Positions 9,160 through 17,553 of a stretch of DNA of 64,000 nt are shown piece by piece. The notes below the pieces were generated by a model that was not told the DNA's origin, did not search any database, and worked only from the letters and a program-made list of their open reading frames with translations. The position numbers and the translations under genes are program-made. Every line of letters begins with the position of its first letter. Positions within the stretch are counted from its first letter, which is position 1. The DNA is from Chryseobacterium sp. 3008163 (GTDB taxonomy: Bacteria > Bacteroidota > Bacteroidia > Flavobacteriales > Weeksellaceae): NCBI RefSeq assembly GCF_003669035.1, contig NZ_CP033070.1, positions 1,178,001 to 1,242,000 on the forward strand, given 5' to 3'.

Positions 9160-10143
9160 ATGAAATACGCAGAAAATATTCTCGAAACCATAGGAAATAC
9201 ACCTCTTGTGAAAATTAACAAGGTGCTTGGAGAAGATTTCCCAGCATTGGTATTGGCAAAAGTAGAAACCTTCAACCCAGGAAATTCGGTTAAAGACAGA
9301 ATGGCTCTGAAAATGATTGAAGATGCCGAAAAAGACGGAAGATTAAAACCAGGCGGAACCATTATTGAAGGAACTTCAGGAAACACAGGGATGGGATTGG
9401 CCTTGGCTGCCATCATCAAAGGCTACAAATGTATTTTTGTGACCAATGCAAAACAATCTAAGGAAAAATGCGATATACTTCGTGCTGTTGGTGCTGAAGT
9501 GATCGTTTGTCCGACTGACGTAAAACCAACAGATCCTCGTTCTTATTACTCAGTTTCTAAGAGATTGGCTAAAGAAACAGAAAACGGATGGTACGTAAAT
9601 CAATATGATAACTTATCAAACAGAGCAGCTCATTACGAGTCTACTGCTCCCGAAATCTGGGAACAAACCGACGGAAAACTGACTCATTTTTTAGTGGGAG
9701 CCGGAACAGGTGGAACAATTACAGGTTGTGGAATGTTCTTTAAAGAAAAAAATAAAGACATTAAAATACTTGGGGTTGATACTTACGGTTCAATCTTAAA
9801 GGAAATTCACGAAACGGGTGAAATTAAATTAGAAAACGCTTACACCTACATCACAGAAGGTATTGGTGAAGATATTCTTCCAGAAAATTACGATATGTCT
9901 GTCATCGATCATTTTGAGAAAGTTACCGATAAAGACGGCGCAATCTACGCAAGAAAATTGGCAAAAGAAGAAGGAATTTTCTGTGGATATTCTGCGGGAA
10001 GTGCAATGGCAGCTTTGGTTCAGATGAAAGATCAGTTTACGAAAGACGACGTGATTGTTGTGTTACTTCATGATCACGGCTCAAGATATGTAGGGAAAAT
10101 CTACAACGACGAGTGGATGAAAGAAATGGGTTGGTTAGATTAA
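9160..10143 (+). CDS. PLP-dependent cysteine synthase / cystathionine beta-synthase family protein
   Basis: Fold-type II pyridoxal-phosphate enzyme, 327 aa. It makes cysteine from O-acetylserine and sulfide, or cystathionine from serine and homocysteine. Visible motifs: the opening IGNTPLVK, the PLP lysine in NPGNSVKDR (K45), EGTSGNTGMGLA for substrate binding, the phosphate loop GAGTGGTITG, and GYSAGSAMAAL. The C-terminal CBS domains of eukaryotic CBS are absent. The window also carries a cystathionine gamma-synthase-type gene (62037-63176), so transsulfuration is plausible. Sequence alone does not decide which reaction is used. Confidence 0.88.
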   Translation: MKYAENILETIGNTPLVKINKVLGEDFPALVLAKVETFNPGNSVKDRMALKMIEDAEKDGRLKPGGTIIEGTSGNTGMGLALAAIIKGYKCIFVTNAKQSKEKCDILRAVGAEVIVCPTDVKPTDPRSYYSVSKRLAKETENGWYVNQYDNLSNRAAHYESTAPEIWEQTDGKLTHFLVGAGTGGTITGCGMFFKEKNKDIKILGVDTYGSILKEIHETGEIKLENAYTYITEGIGEDILPENYDMSVIDHFEKVTDKDGAIYARKLAKEEGIFCGYSAGSAMAALVQMKDQFTKDDVIVVLLHDHGSRYVGKIYNDEWMKEMGWLD

Positions 10144-10165
10144 TCAGCTTTTCATTACAAATTTT

Positions 10166-10195
10166 AAACTCAGAGTTTCAGCTCTGAGTTTTTTT
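10166..10195 (+). terminator. Rho-independent terminator
   Basis: Arms AAACTCAGAG and CTCTGAGTTT around a 6-nt loop, followed by T6, 22 bp after the cysteine synthase stop. It overlaps the last codons of the converging gene at 10194. Confidence 0.85.
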
Positions 10196-10730
10196 ATTCT
10201 AAAACATTTTTCTGCACAGCCTCTTTCAACAATTCAAAATCTGCTTCCTGCATTGATTTTTTTGGAAACATATAATTGAACTTCCCTTCCAAGCCTATAA
10301 ATTTATCGCTGATTTCAGCAGCTGTAAATTCTGTCCAAAGGCTGGTTTCTTTATTGTCATTAAGGTTTACTTTAAAAACTTTGGCATTAAACTGAATCTG
10401 ATAAATCTCAGTATTCTCAAGGGTTTTCAGATATTTCACGACTTCTTTTTTCCACTTTGAAACCTTGTTGATGGCTAAAGATAAGTAGACCGCACAAAGC
10501 AGAAAAAGAAAACTTACAAAGTATAAAATCCCGAATTTCTCTTTGCTTAAATCATCTTTAAAGTAAAACAATATCAACAAAATCACTGCAACTACAACTG
10601 TTGTGATGAGTTTTCCTTTTACTGTAGGCGACAAAAACAAACTTCCCTGATTTCCGTTGAGATAAATATCTTCAAAATCTTTTTTATTGATCTTTAAGTT
10701 GATGATTTTGTCGTCGTTGATTCTAGCCAT
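10194..10730 (-). CDS. YcxB-like membrane protein
   Basis: 178-aa protein with two membrane helices (VVVAVILLILFYF and LYFVSFLFLLCAVYL, about residues 44-95) between a basic N-terminal segment and a C-terminal domain of beta strands. The order, two central helices and a C-terminal domain with WTEFTAAEISDKFIGL, recalls YcxB-family proteins. No function is known. It is transcribed alone, just downstream of cbpM and cbpA on the same strand. Confidence 0.55.
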   Translation of the reverse strand: MARINDDKIINLKINKKDFEDIYLNGNQGSLFLSPTVKGKLITTVVVAVILLILFYFKDDLSKEKFGILYFVSFLFLLCAVYLSLAINKVSKWKKEVVKYLKTLENTEIYQIQFNAKVFKVNLNDNKETSLWTEFTAAEISDKFIGLEGKFNYMFPKKSMQEADFELLKEAVQKNVLE

Positions 10731-10760
10731 ATAATGCGTGTTTTAGTTTACAAAACTAAA

Positions 10761-11063
10761 TTAAATATCCTCATATCTCTCACTAATTGCTGAAAGTTTA
10801 TTCATCAATTCGCGATTTTTTCTCTTTAAATCTTCCATTTTACTGAGCATATCATGAATTACCTCCAAACCAGGCAGGTTAATTTCAAGGTCATAATGCC
10901 AATTGGTAAACTTTTCAAAAACATGAAGATCTTCATAAATCAGATACCGAATGTTATCTTCAGTTTCTACTCTCAGCAAGCCATAATCAACCAATTCATC
11001 AAAAAAAGTAATTTCAACATTGTATATTTTTACGAGTTCTTCCCGTGATATTCTTTCGCTCAT
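10761..11063 (-). CDS. cbpM: Chaperone modulator CbpM
   Basis: 100-aa MerR-like helix-turn-helix protein that in other bacteria binds the J-domain of CbpA and inhibits its co-chaperone and DNA-binding activity. The N-terminal part (ISREELVKIYNVEITFFDELVDYGLL) is the recognition domain; the C-terminal half is a coiled coil (MLSKMEDLKRKNRELMNKL). Its start is 2 bp after the cbpA stop, the classical cbpA-cbpM arrangement, so the two are co-transcribed. Confidence 0.88.
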   Translation of the reverse strand: MSERISREELVKIYNVEITFFDELVDYGLLRVETEDNIRYLIYEDLHVFEKFTNWHYDLEINLPGLEVIHDMLSKMEDLKRKNRELMNKLSAISERYEDI

Positions 11064-11065
11064 GA

Positions 11066-11983
11066 TTAAGAATTTTTAAGTTGTTCAAAAAGTTCTTTTT
11101 GTTTTTCCGTAAGATTTGTGGGTAATTTCACATCATAGGTCACAAACAAATCACCAAATTCACCGTCTTTTTTATAGACCGGAAAACCTTTTCCTTTCAA
11201 TCTTACCGTTGTTCCGCTTTGAGTTTCTGGTTTTACTTTGAGATTCACGCTACCCTCTAAAGTTTCCACTTTCACATCTCCGCCTAAAACTGCGGTGTAC
11301 AAATCAATGCTGATCTTAGATTTTAAATCATCTCCTACCCTTTCGAAATTAGGATCAGCAGCGATGTTAAATGTAATATATAAATCTCCTGTCGGCCCGC
11401 CATTGTAACCCAGATTTCCGTGACCTTTCAGTTTGATTTTTTGACCATCAGAAACTCCCGCAGGAATTGTAATTCTTACCTTTTTCCCATTAATATCGAA
11501 AGTCTGCTGATGAGTCTTTGCAGCATCTTTTAAGTTTAAATTCAGTTCTGTCTGCACATCCTGACCTTTGAATTTTCCTGACGCACTTCCGCGCGAATTT
11601 CTGCCGAATCCGCCTCCTTCACCACCAAACATACTTTGGAAAAAGTCTGAAAAATCTTCACCTTCACCAAAATCAGCACCGGAGAAACCACCTCCGTAGT
11701 TTCCACCCTGACTTTGAGACTGCCTTTGCTGTTGCTGTGCCTGTTCGTACTGTTCGCCATGCTTCCAATTCTCACCGTACTTATCGTATTTTGCACGGTT
11801 TTCGGGATTGCTTAGGACTTCATTAGCTTCATTCAGCTCTTTGAATTTTCGCTCAGCTTCTTTGTCGTTGGGGTTAAGGTCTGGATGCAGTTTTCTTGCC
11901 AGCTTGCGGTACGCTTTTTTGATATCGTCCTGCGTTGCGCTTTTGTCTACGCCTAAAATTTTGTAATAATCTATATAAGCCAT
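11066..11983 (-). CDS. cbpA: Curved-DNA-binding co-chaperone CbpA (DnaJ family)
   Basis: 305-aa DnaJ-type co-chaperone that stimulates an Hsp70 ATPase. Residues 1-65 form the J-domain with the HPD tripeptide ([11 protein letters not shown]). A Gly/Gln/Ser-rich linker follows (about 75-135, [11 protein letters not shown]), then two C-terminal substrate-binding domains ([30 protein letters not shown]). There is no Cys-rich zinc domain, so this is CbpA rather than DnaJ. The gene precedes cbpM by 2 bp. Confidence 0.92.
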   Translation of the reverse strand: MAYIDYYKILGVDKSATQDDIKKAYRKLARKLHPDLNPNDKEAERKFKELNEANEVLSNPENRAKYDKYGENWKHGEQYEQAQQQQRQSQSQGGNYGGGFSGADFGEGEDFSDFFQSMFGGEGGGFGRNSRGSASGKFKGQDVQTELNLNLKDAAKTHQQTFDINGKKVRITIPAGVSDGQKIKLKGHGNLGYNGGPTGDLYITFNIAADPNFERVGDDLKSKISIDLYTAVLGGDVKVETLEGSVNLKVKPETQSGTTVRLKGKGFPVYKKDGEFGDLFVTYDVKLPTNLTEKQKELFEQLKNS

Positions 11984-12077
11984 AGAAACGAATGTTTACT
12001 CAAATTTAGAACAATTAAGGCAAAGAAACATCTTAGAAATTGTTAAAAATAAATCTATCTTTACTAAAAATCATGGC

Positions 12078-13277
12078 ATGAAAGAGGTTCTCAAAAATTA
12101 CTCAGGAATTCTGTTTTTACTTCTCGGGATCACCATTGGAAGTATTATTGGTATTGTTGCCCCACAAATCGTTGAGTACATAAAACCTCTGGGAGATATT
12201 TTTCTGAATCTTCTTTTCGTAAGTGTGGTGCCGTTGGTATTTTTTGCAGTGGCCAATTCTATTGCTTCACTGGAACAGGAATCTAAGTTTGGCAAAATCA
12301 TTATGGTCATGTCATTTACTTTTCTTTTTTTCATTTTAACAGCTGCTGTGTTTACAATCGGAGCGGTATATTTATTTCCGGTCTCATCTATTTCGGGCAG
12401 TTCAGAAATCATTGCTGAAGCGACCAAAGAAGAAAACTGGGGCGACAAAATTGTCAGTTTCTTCACCGTAGGAGAATTTACCGAGCTCTTTTCACGGAAA
12501 AACATGCTTGCATTGTTGATTTTCGCCTTCATGACAGGATTTGCTACAAGAAAATCGGGAGAAAACGGGAAACCATTCAGATTGTTTATTGCTTCGGGAT
12601 ATGAAGTAATGAAGGAATTGCTTTTAATGATTATGAAAATTGCACCGATTGGTCTGGGAGCATACTTTGCATATCAGGTAGCGACCTTAGGACCTCAGCT
12701 TTTCGGATTTTATGCTAAACCTTTAGGGCTGTATTACATCGCAGGAATTATCTACTTCTTTGTATTTTTCACTCTCTATGCATTTATGGCAAACAGACAG
12801 ACCGGAATCAAAAGTTTCTGGAAAAACGCTATTCTTCCGACATTAACAGCATTGAGTACCTGCAGCAGTTTTGCAACAATGCCTACTAATTTATTAGCAG
12901 CATCAAAGATTGGAATTCCTAGTTCGATTGCAAATCTTGTGATTCCGATTGGAACGACGCTTCATAAAAACGGTTCGTCGATGTCTTCTATTATTAAAAT
13001 TTACGTAGCATTTCAGATTATTGGCAGAGATTTTTTTGAACCATCAAACCTTCTTTTAGCTTTGGGAATTACTGTGTTCGTAAGTATTGTTGCAGGTGGA
13101 ATTCCGAATGGTGGTTATATTGGTGAAATGCTGATGATTTCTGTGTATCAGTTGCCGCAGGAAGCAATTCCTGCCGTGATTATTATCGGAACTTTGGTTG
13201 ATCCTTTGGCGACGGTTTTAAATGCTGTGGGTGATATTGTGGCGGCAATGTTTGTGAATCGGTTTGTGAAAGTTTGA
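12078..13277 (+). CDS. Dicarboxylate/amino acid:cation symporter (DAACS family)
   Basis: 399-aa inner-membrane symporter of the SDF/GltP family, taking up C4-dicarboxylates or acidic amino acids with Na+ or H+. About eight helices are visible. Family signatures: the serine-rich hairpin STCSSFATMPTN, followed by VIPIGTTLHKNGSSM, and a final VDPLATVLNAVGD, where other members carry the substrate and ion-binding D and N. Substrate is not resolved. It is transcribed divergently from cbpA. Confidence 0.9.
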   Translation: MKEVLKNYSGILFLLLGITIGSIIGIVAPQIVEYIKPLGDIFLNLLFVSVVPLVFFAVANSIASLEQESKFGKIIMVMSFTFLFFILTAAVFTIGAVYLFPVSSISGSSEIIAEATKEENWGDKIVSFFTVGEFTELFSRKNMLALLIFAFMTGFATRKSGENGKPFRLFIASGYEVMKELLLMIMKIAPIGLGAYFAYQVATLGPQLFGFYAKPLGLYYIAGIIYFFVFFTLYAFMANRQTGIKSFWKNAILPTLTALSTCSSFATMPTNLLAASKIGIPSSIANLVIPIGTTLHKNGSSMSSIIKIYVAFQIIGRDFFEPSNLLLALGITVFVSIVAGGIPNGGYIGEMLMISVYQLPQEAIPAVIIIGTLVDPLATVLNAVGDIVAAMFVNRFVKV

Positions 13278-13290
13278 TGATTATTTTATT

Positions 13291-13821
13291 ATGGATTCAT
13301 TTTTTAAAAACATAGGACTGTATGATCATTTGAATTTCAATATTGAGATGGGTAAATCTGAATTTGTTGAAAGTTTTAAAAAAATCACCTACGAAACAAA
13401 TACAAGTTTCATATCTTTAATTCCTGATCACGGAATCCCTACAAGATTTGAATACAGAGGATTAATCAATCCGGACAACTTCATTATAAAAAGAAGAAAA
13501 CATTTATTTGACATTAATATTTATCGTTCTATTATAAAAGGAAATATTGTAGAAGAAAAGAATAAAACAGTCATTAAAATAGAATTCACTCCCTTCATTT
13601 ATCCTTTTATAGCTTCTATCATAGGAATTCTTCTTTTCCTTTTTATCGCATCACAAGAAATTCAAAACAACGAAAATTATTTCTTAATTGTCATTCCAAT
13701 ATTGATAACAATCATTCAGTATTTTATTTTAAAAAGAAATATTAAGAGAGATAAATATGACTTTGAAAGAGAATTGAATTTTATTGCTTCAAAAAACAAT
13801 CAGTTTAAAAGCTGCAAGTGA
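13291..13821 (+). CDS. Hypothetical membrane protein
   Basis: 176-aa protein that I do not recognise. It has a soluble N-terminal part of about 105 residues with alternating strands, then two membrane helices (PFIASIIGILLFLFIA and YFLIVIPILITIIQYFIL) and a basic tail (LKRNIKRDKYDFEREL). It starts 13 bp after the symporter stop, so the two may share a transcript. The coding sequence is more AT-rich than the symporter. Confidence 0.55.
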   Translation: MDSFFKNIGLYDHLNFNIEMGKSEFVESFKKITYETNTSFISLIPDHGIPTRFEYRGLINPDNFIIKRRKHLFDINIYRSIIKGNIVEEKNKTVIKIEFTPFIYPFIASIIGILLFLFIASQEIQNNENYFLIVIPILITIIQYFILKRNIKRDKYDFERELNFIASKNNQFKSCK

Positions 13822-13823
13822 AA

Positions 13824-14210
13824 TCATTCACTTCGTTTTATAGGTTCCAAGTTTTGCAATTCTTCTGGTGTAAATAATCTGTAGTGTACTTTAAATGTTT
13901 TCCCCAATGGTGTTTCCAACGAAAATCCACCTGGTCCGAAGCCTTCCAGAACATCTAAGGTGAAATGTGAATATTGCCAATATTCAAATAAATCTCGGTC
14001 TATCCAGAATTCATGTTCGTTGATGGTTCCGATCATGGCATCATTCATTCTCGGAAAGTAGCCGCCTTTTTCGAAACATTGGGGTTGTGTACCTTCACAG
14101 CATCCTCCCGCCTGGTAAAACATGAGTTCGCCATGCTTTTTTTCGAGTTCCCAAATAAGCTCGAGGGCTTTTTCTGTAACTGAGAGTCTTGATATTTTCT
14201 TTGTTTCCAT
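13824..14210 (-). CDS. DUF779 domain-containing protein
   Basis: 128-aa protein of the DUF779 family, which is regularly encoded beside NAD-dependent aldehyde dehydrogenases; its biochemical role is unknown. Typical features are MFYQAGGCCEGTQPQCF with clustered cysteines and the FTLDVLEGFGPGGFSLE block. The frame is open to 14273, but the ATG at 14208-14210 begins the conserved part and the upstream residues are not family-like. It lies downstream of the aldehyde dehydrogenase on the same strand, separated by about 500 bp that includes a terminator and a repeat element. Confidence 0.82.
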   Translation of the reverse strand: METKKISRLSVTEKALELIWELEKKHGELMFYQAGGCCEGTQPQCFEKGGYFPRMNDAMIGTINEHEFWIDRDLFEYWQYSHFTLDVLEGFGPGGFSLETPLGKTFKVHYRLFTPEELQNLEPIKRSE

Positions 14211-14517
14211 AATGATTTTTTTATTGTTCTTTTGCCTTGAAGCAAAAGAACCAATCCCGAAGTTTCGGGACAAGACTTGGACTCTTTCGCTGAAAATTAA
14301 TTCAATTCACTAAAAATTCTAAACTTGCGCGATATCTTATTTTATTCTTCGGTTGAAAAGTCGTGTCGCGCTTCGAACAGAAGAATTTTTTAGACGTTCA
14401 TCGAAATAATTTTCTTAACGCTTAAGACTCCTAAGTTATTTTAAAGTCTTTCAAACAACATTTGGTTTTTTAAACTTTGATTAAGTCGAGCTTAGCCTGT
14501 GTCTGTTGTGTAAAGTT
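14211..14517. other. Noncoding gap, no feature seen
   Basis: AT-rich DNA upstream of the DUF779 gene. No conserved reading frame or RNA is apparent. It should contain the DUF779 promoter, but I cannot place a convincing TAnnTTTG box. Confidence 0.4.
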
Positions 14518-14556
14518 AAAAAAAGCCTGACAAAACAAGCATTGTCAGGCTTTACA
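14518..14556 (-). terminator. Rho-independent terminator
   Basis: Perfect 12-bp arms AAAGCCTGACAA and TTGTCAGGCTTT around an 8-nt loop, with a T-run on the minus strand. It is placed to end transcription from the aldehyde dehydrogenase before the DUF779 gene. Confidence 0.8.
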
Positions 14557-14593
14557 TAAACCAAATATAGAGATGTGTTTTTTACACAACTTT

Positions 14594-14714
14594 TGCGTGA
14601 GGGATAGGAAGGGCGGCGAGGAACTCGCCGGTGCGAAGCACCGAAACGAAGTGCAGCCCTGGATAGCCCGACCGTTTTTCCCCGTGACAAACGGGGAAAA
14701 CGGGCACGCCCTAA
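14594..14714. repeat. Dispersed flavobacterial GC-rich element (full-length copy)
   Basis: About 120 bp of strikingly GC-rich DNA, beginning GCGTGAGGGATAGGAAGGGC, containing GGATAGCCCGACCG, an inner hairpin TTTTCCCCGT...ACGGGGAAAA, and ending CGGGCACGCCC. GGGCG near the start and CGCCC at the end bracket the element. The sequence type is familiar from intergenic DNA in Flavobacterium and Chryseobacterium. It is noncoding and lies between the aldehyde dehydrogenase and its terminator. Confidence 0.65.
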
Positions 14715-14725
14715 ATATTTAATAA

Positions 14726-16255
14726 TTAAAAGAAACCTAATTTGTTTTTGCTGTACGAGATCAACATATTTTTGGTCTGACGGTAATGATCCAACATCAT
14801 TTTGTGGTTTTCTCTACCAATCCCAGACTGCTTGTACCCACCAAATGGCGCTCCTGCAGGATATGAGTGGTATTGGTTCACCCAAACTCTACCCGCCTGA
14901 ATCTGACGTGGCACGTTATACAATTGATGCGCATCTCTCGTCCAAACTCCCGCTCCAAGTCCGTAAATAGTATCGTTGGCAATCTTGATTCCTTCTTCTT
15001 CATCTTTGAACGTTGTGAACGCTAAAACAGGTCCGAAAATCTCTTCCTGAAAGATTCTCATTCTGTTGTTTCCTTTGAAAATCGTCGGCTGGATGTAATA
15101 TCCTTCTTCAAGATTTTCACCTACATGATTCACATCACCACCTACTAAAATTTCAGCACCTTCTTCTTTCCCTAATTTGATGTAAGAAAGAATTTTGTCT
15201 TTCTGAATCTTAGAAGCCTGAGCTCCCATCATCACGGTTTTATCTAAAGGATTTCCTACTTTAATGGCTTTTACTCTTTCGATTACTTTGGCAATGAATG
15301 CATCGGCAATATCTTCCTGAACTAGTAATCTTGACGGACAAGTACAAATTTCACCCTGATTTAAAGCAAATAAAACCGCTCCTTCAATAGCTTTATCTAA
15401 AAATTCATCATCAGCATCCATCACTGAACTGAAGAAAACGTTTGGAGATTTCCCACCCAATTCTAAAGTTACCGGAATGATATTTTCTGTTGCGTACTGC
15501 ATCACCAAACGACCTGTAGCCGTAGAACCTGTGAACGCAGCTTTGTTTACTTTTGGATTCGTCACCAAAGCTCTTCCTAATTCTGCTCCAAAGCCGTTGA
15601 CGATATTGATCACTCCTGCCGGAAGTAAATCTTTAATTAAATCGACCAATATAAGAATTGAAATTGGCGTGCTTTCTGCCGGTTTTAAGACCACACAGTT
15701 TCCTGCGGCCAATGCCGGAGCCAATTTCCAGACAGCCATTAAGATTGGGAAGTTCCATGGAATGATTTGTGCGATGACACCAAGCGGTTCGTGAACGATT
15801 AATGAAACGGTATCTTTATCTAATTCATTATGTGAACCTTCATCTGCTCTGATTACTGAAGCAAAATACCTGAAATGATCAACTGCCAAAGGTAAATCTG
15901 CTGCCAAAGTTTCTCTCACCGCTTTACCATTATCGATGGTTTCTACGATGGCAAGATATTCTAAATTCTGCTCGATTCTGTCAGCAATTTTATTTAAAAT
16001 AACACTCCTTTCTGTAGATGAAGTATCTTTCCAGGTTTGGAATGCTTTATCGGCTGCATTTACAGCCAGTTCTAAATCTTCTTTTGAAGAATGTGCTGCC
16101 TGTGTGAAAACTTTTCCGTCAACGGGAGAAATCACATCGAAATATTTACCATTTACGGGTGCTGTAAATTCACCATTGATAAAGTTATCATATTGTTTTT
16201 TGAATTCAGGCCACTGTAATACCGTGTCTGATTTTTGTTCTGTTGCTGTGCTCAT
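14726..16255 (-). CDS. NAD-dependent aldehyde dehydrogenase (ExaC/AldA-like)
   Basis: Cytosolic aldehyde dehydrogenase of 509 aa that oxidises acetaldehyde or similar aldehydes to acids. Seen: Rossmann contacts [12 protein letters not shown] and [13 protein letters not shown], the nucleotide-binding FTGSTATGR, the general base in [10 protein letters not shown], and the nucleophile Cys304 in [11 protein letters not shown]. The double-Cys CTC motif and the neighbouring DUF779 gene fit the acetaldehyde-dehydrogenase branch. An AraC-type gene is transcribed divergently 180 bp away and probably controls it (inference from context). Confidence 0.9.
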   Translation of the reverse strand: MSTATEQKSDTVLQWPEFKKQYDNFINGEFTAPVNGKYFDVISPVDGKVFTQAAHSSKEDLELAVNAADKAFQTWKDTSSTERSVILNKIADRIEQNLEYLAIVETIDNGKAVRETLAADLPLAVDHFRYFASVIRADEGSHNELDKDTVSLIVHEPLGVIAQIIPWNFPILMAVWKLAPALAAGNCVVLKPAESTPISILILVDLIKDLLPAGVINIVNGFGAELGRALVTNPKVNKAAFTGSTATGRLVMQYATENIIPVTLELGGKSPNVFFSSVMDADDEFLDKAIEGAVLFALNQGEICTCPSRLLVQEDIADAFIAKVIERVKAIKVGNPLDKTVMMGAQASKIQKDKILSYIKLGKEEGAEILVGGDVNHVGENLEEGYYIQPTIFKGNNRMRIFQEEIFGPVLAFTTFKDEEEGIKIANDTIYGLGAGVWTRDAHQLYNVPRQIQAGRVWVNQYHSYPAGAPFGGYKQSGIGRENHKMMLDHYRQTKNMLISYSKNKLGFF

Positions 16256-16397
16256 ATTCGTATTGTTTTGATTTTATCTTCAACCAAATTACACCGACTT
16301 CAACCAAACCAATAGCAAAATCCTACAAAAAAACTTCACAATAGTGTAGAAGGCAGACTTTATCATTTCATTAACATGTTTTTAATCATATAATTTC

Positions 16398-16405
16398 TAT
16401 ATTTG
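16398..16405 (+). promoter_or_regulatory. Promoter -7 element (TATATTTG)
   Basis: Exact TAnnTTTG match 30 bp before the ATG of the AraC-type regulator, in the divergent region shared with the aldehyde dehydrogenase. No clear -33 box. Confidence 0.45.
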
Positions 16406-16435
16406 ATAGAAGTCGCCACTTAAATAAATTTAGAA

Positions 16436-17356
16436 ATGAACAATCATAAGTTTTTATTGAATACTCCTGAATTAAAGAAGGAAGATCAGCTTTTAAACTT
16501 AGTTGAAAATCAGACTAAATTTAATCTCAACAACTGCGAATTTAGCATTTATGAAACTCACAAGGCTGCTTTTGATGTAAAACTGCATTTTGATACGATT
16601 GCTTTCACAGCAATGCTCCAAGGAAGAAAATATATGAAGCTGGAGAACAAAACCAATTATTTCGATTATTTCCCCGGAGAAAGTGTTTTGGTTGCGCCCG
16701 GCGAAACGATGGTAATAGATTTCCCAGATGCTGATGAAACGCCCTCACAATGTATTTCTTTAAGTTTAAATCCTGAATTTATCGAAAACTCTCTGAATCA
16801 TCTGAACTATAATTTCGCTAAAGTAGATGAAACCTCATCATGGAATCTACAGCTTGACGAATATTTTCTATTTAACAATAAATCACTGGCTTCAGCCACC
16901 AATAACATTATGAGAATCGCCATGGATGACAATTCTCAAAAAGACATCATGGCTGATTTCGCTTTAAAAGAACTCTTAATAAGACTCATGCAAACACAGG
17001 CAAGAAGTATGGTTGAGAAAAATTTGGCTAAAAATAAATCTAGAATCGGTTTTGTGGTAGATTATATCAAAACAAATATTCACCAGAAACTCTCTATCGA
17101 CAGTATTGCGAAATTGGCGTATGTAAGCAAGTCTAATTTCTTTAAAATGTTTAAAGATGAGCTGGGAACTTCCCCAAATGATTTTATTCTTCAGGAACGC
17201 ATCAGTAAAGCCAAGGAGCTTTTAGCTTTAAATAACAGCATTAAAGAAACAGCTTATCAGACGGGGTTTTCTGATACGAATTACTTTACGAGAGTTTTTA
17301 AGCAATTGGTTGGGGTAACACCGAAGACTTATCAGAATAAGATTATTACTTACTAA
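16436..17356 (+). CDS. AraC-family transcriptional regulator
   Basis: 306-aa activator-type regulator. The N-terminal 190 residues form a cupin-like sensing domain of the AraC_N type (DYFPGESVLVAPGETMVIDFP). The C-terminal 100 residues contain two helix-turn-helix motifs: one around SIDSIAKLAYVSKSNFFKMFKDELG, the other in IKETAYQTGFSDTNYFTRVFK followed by GVTPKTY. It is divergent from the aldehyde dehydrogenase and is its likely regulator. Confidence 0.9.
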   Translation: MNNHKFLLNTPELKKEDQLLNLVENQTKFNLNNCEFSIYETHKAAFDVKLHFDTIAFTAMLQGRKYMKLENKTNYFDYFPGESVLVAPGETMVIDFPDADETPSQCISLSLNPEFIENSLNHLNYNFAKVDETSSWNLQLDEYFLFNNKSLASATNNIMRIAMDDNSQKDIMADFALKELLIRLMQTQARSMVEKNLAKNKSRIGFVVDYIKTNIHQKLSIDSIAKLAYVSKSNFFKMFKDELGTSPNDFILQERISKAKELLALNNSIKETAYQTGFSDTNYFTRVFKQLVGVTPKTYQNKIITY

Positions 17357-17413
17357 TTAATTTTAAACAATGGTTCCACCAAAAAAATAATTGAGTTTTT
17401 GTTCGGAATTAAA

Positions 17414-17503
17414 ATGACTAAAAAAGGAAATTTGATTTTGAATTTGTCTATTTTATTTTTTGTTGTTATGATGTTCTTACTCGTTTTAAATAAAGATAAA
17501 TAG
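17414..17503 (+). CDS. Possible 29-aa single-helix membrane peptide
   Basis: Short frame ATG-TAG coding for a peptide with a basic start (MTKKGN), one hydrophobic helix of about 18 residues (LILNLSILFFVVMMFLLV) and a charged end (LNKDK). It sits between the AraC-type gene and a terminator. The layout is that of a real small membrane protein, but there is no strong ribosome-binding site and AT-rich DNA can produce such frames by chance. Confidence 0.35.
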   Translation: MTKKGNLILNLSILFFVVMMFLLVLNKDK

Positions 17504-17516
17504 ATTTAAATTTTAA

Positions 17517-17546
17517 GAAAAGAAGCATCCCAAATGAGATGCTCTT
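17517..17546. terminator. Bidirectional terminator
   Basis: Hairpin AAAAGA(A)GCATC / GATGCTCTTTT with one bulged A, between the AraC-side transcription unit and the converging HMG-CoA synthase. Confidence 0.7.
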
Positions 17547-17553
17547 TTAGTTT

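Noticed and set aside
15477..15794. Long open frame antisense to the aldehyde dehydrogenase
   Set aside because: It mirrors codon structure of a conserved gene and shows no domain of its own; other antisense frames such as 12098-12532 and 29111-29443 were dropped for the same reason.
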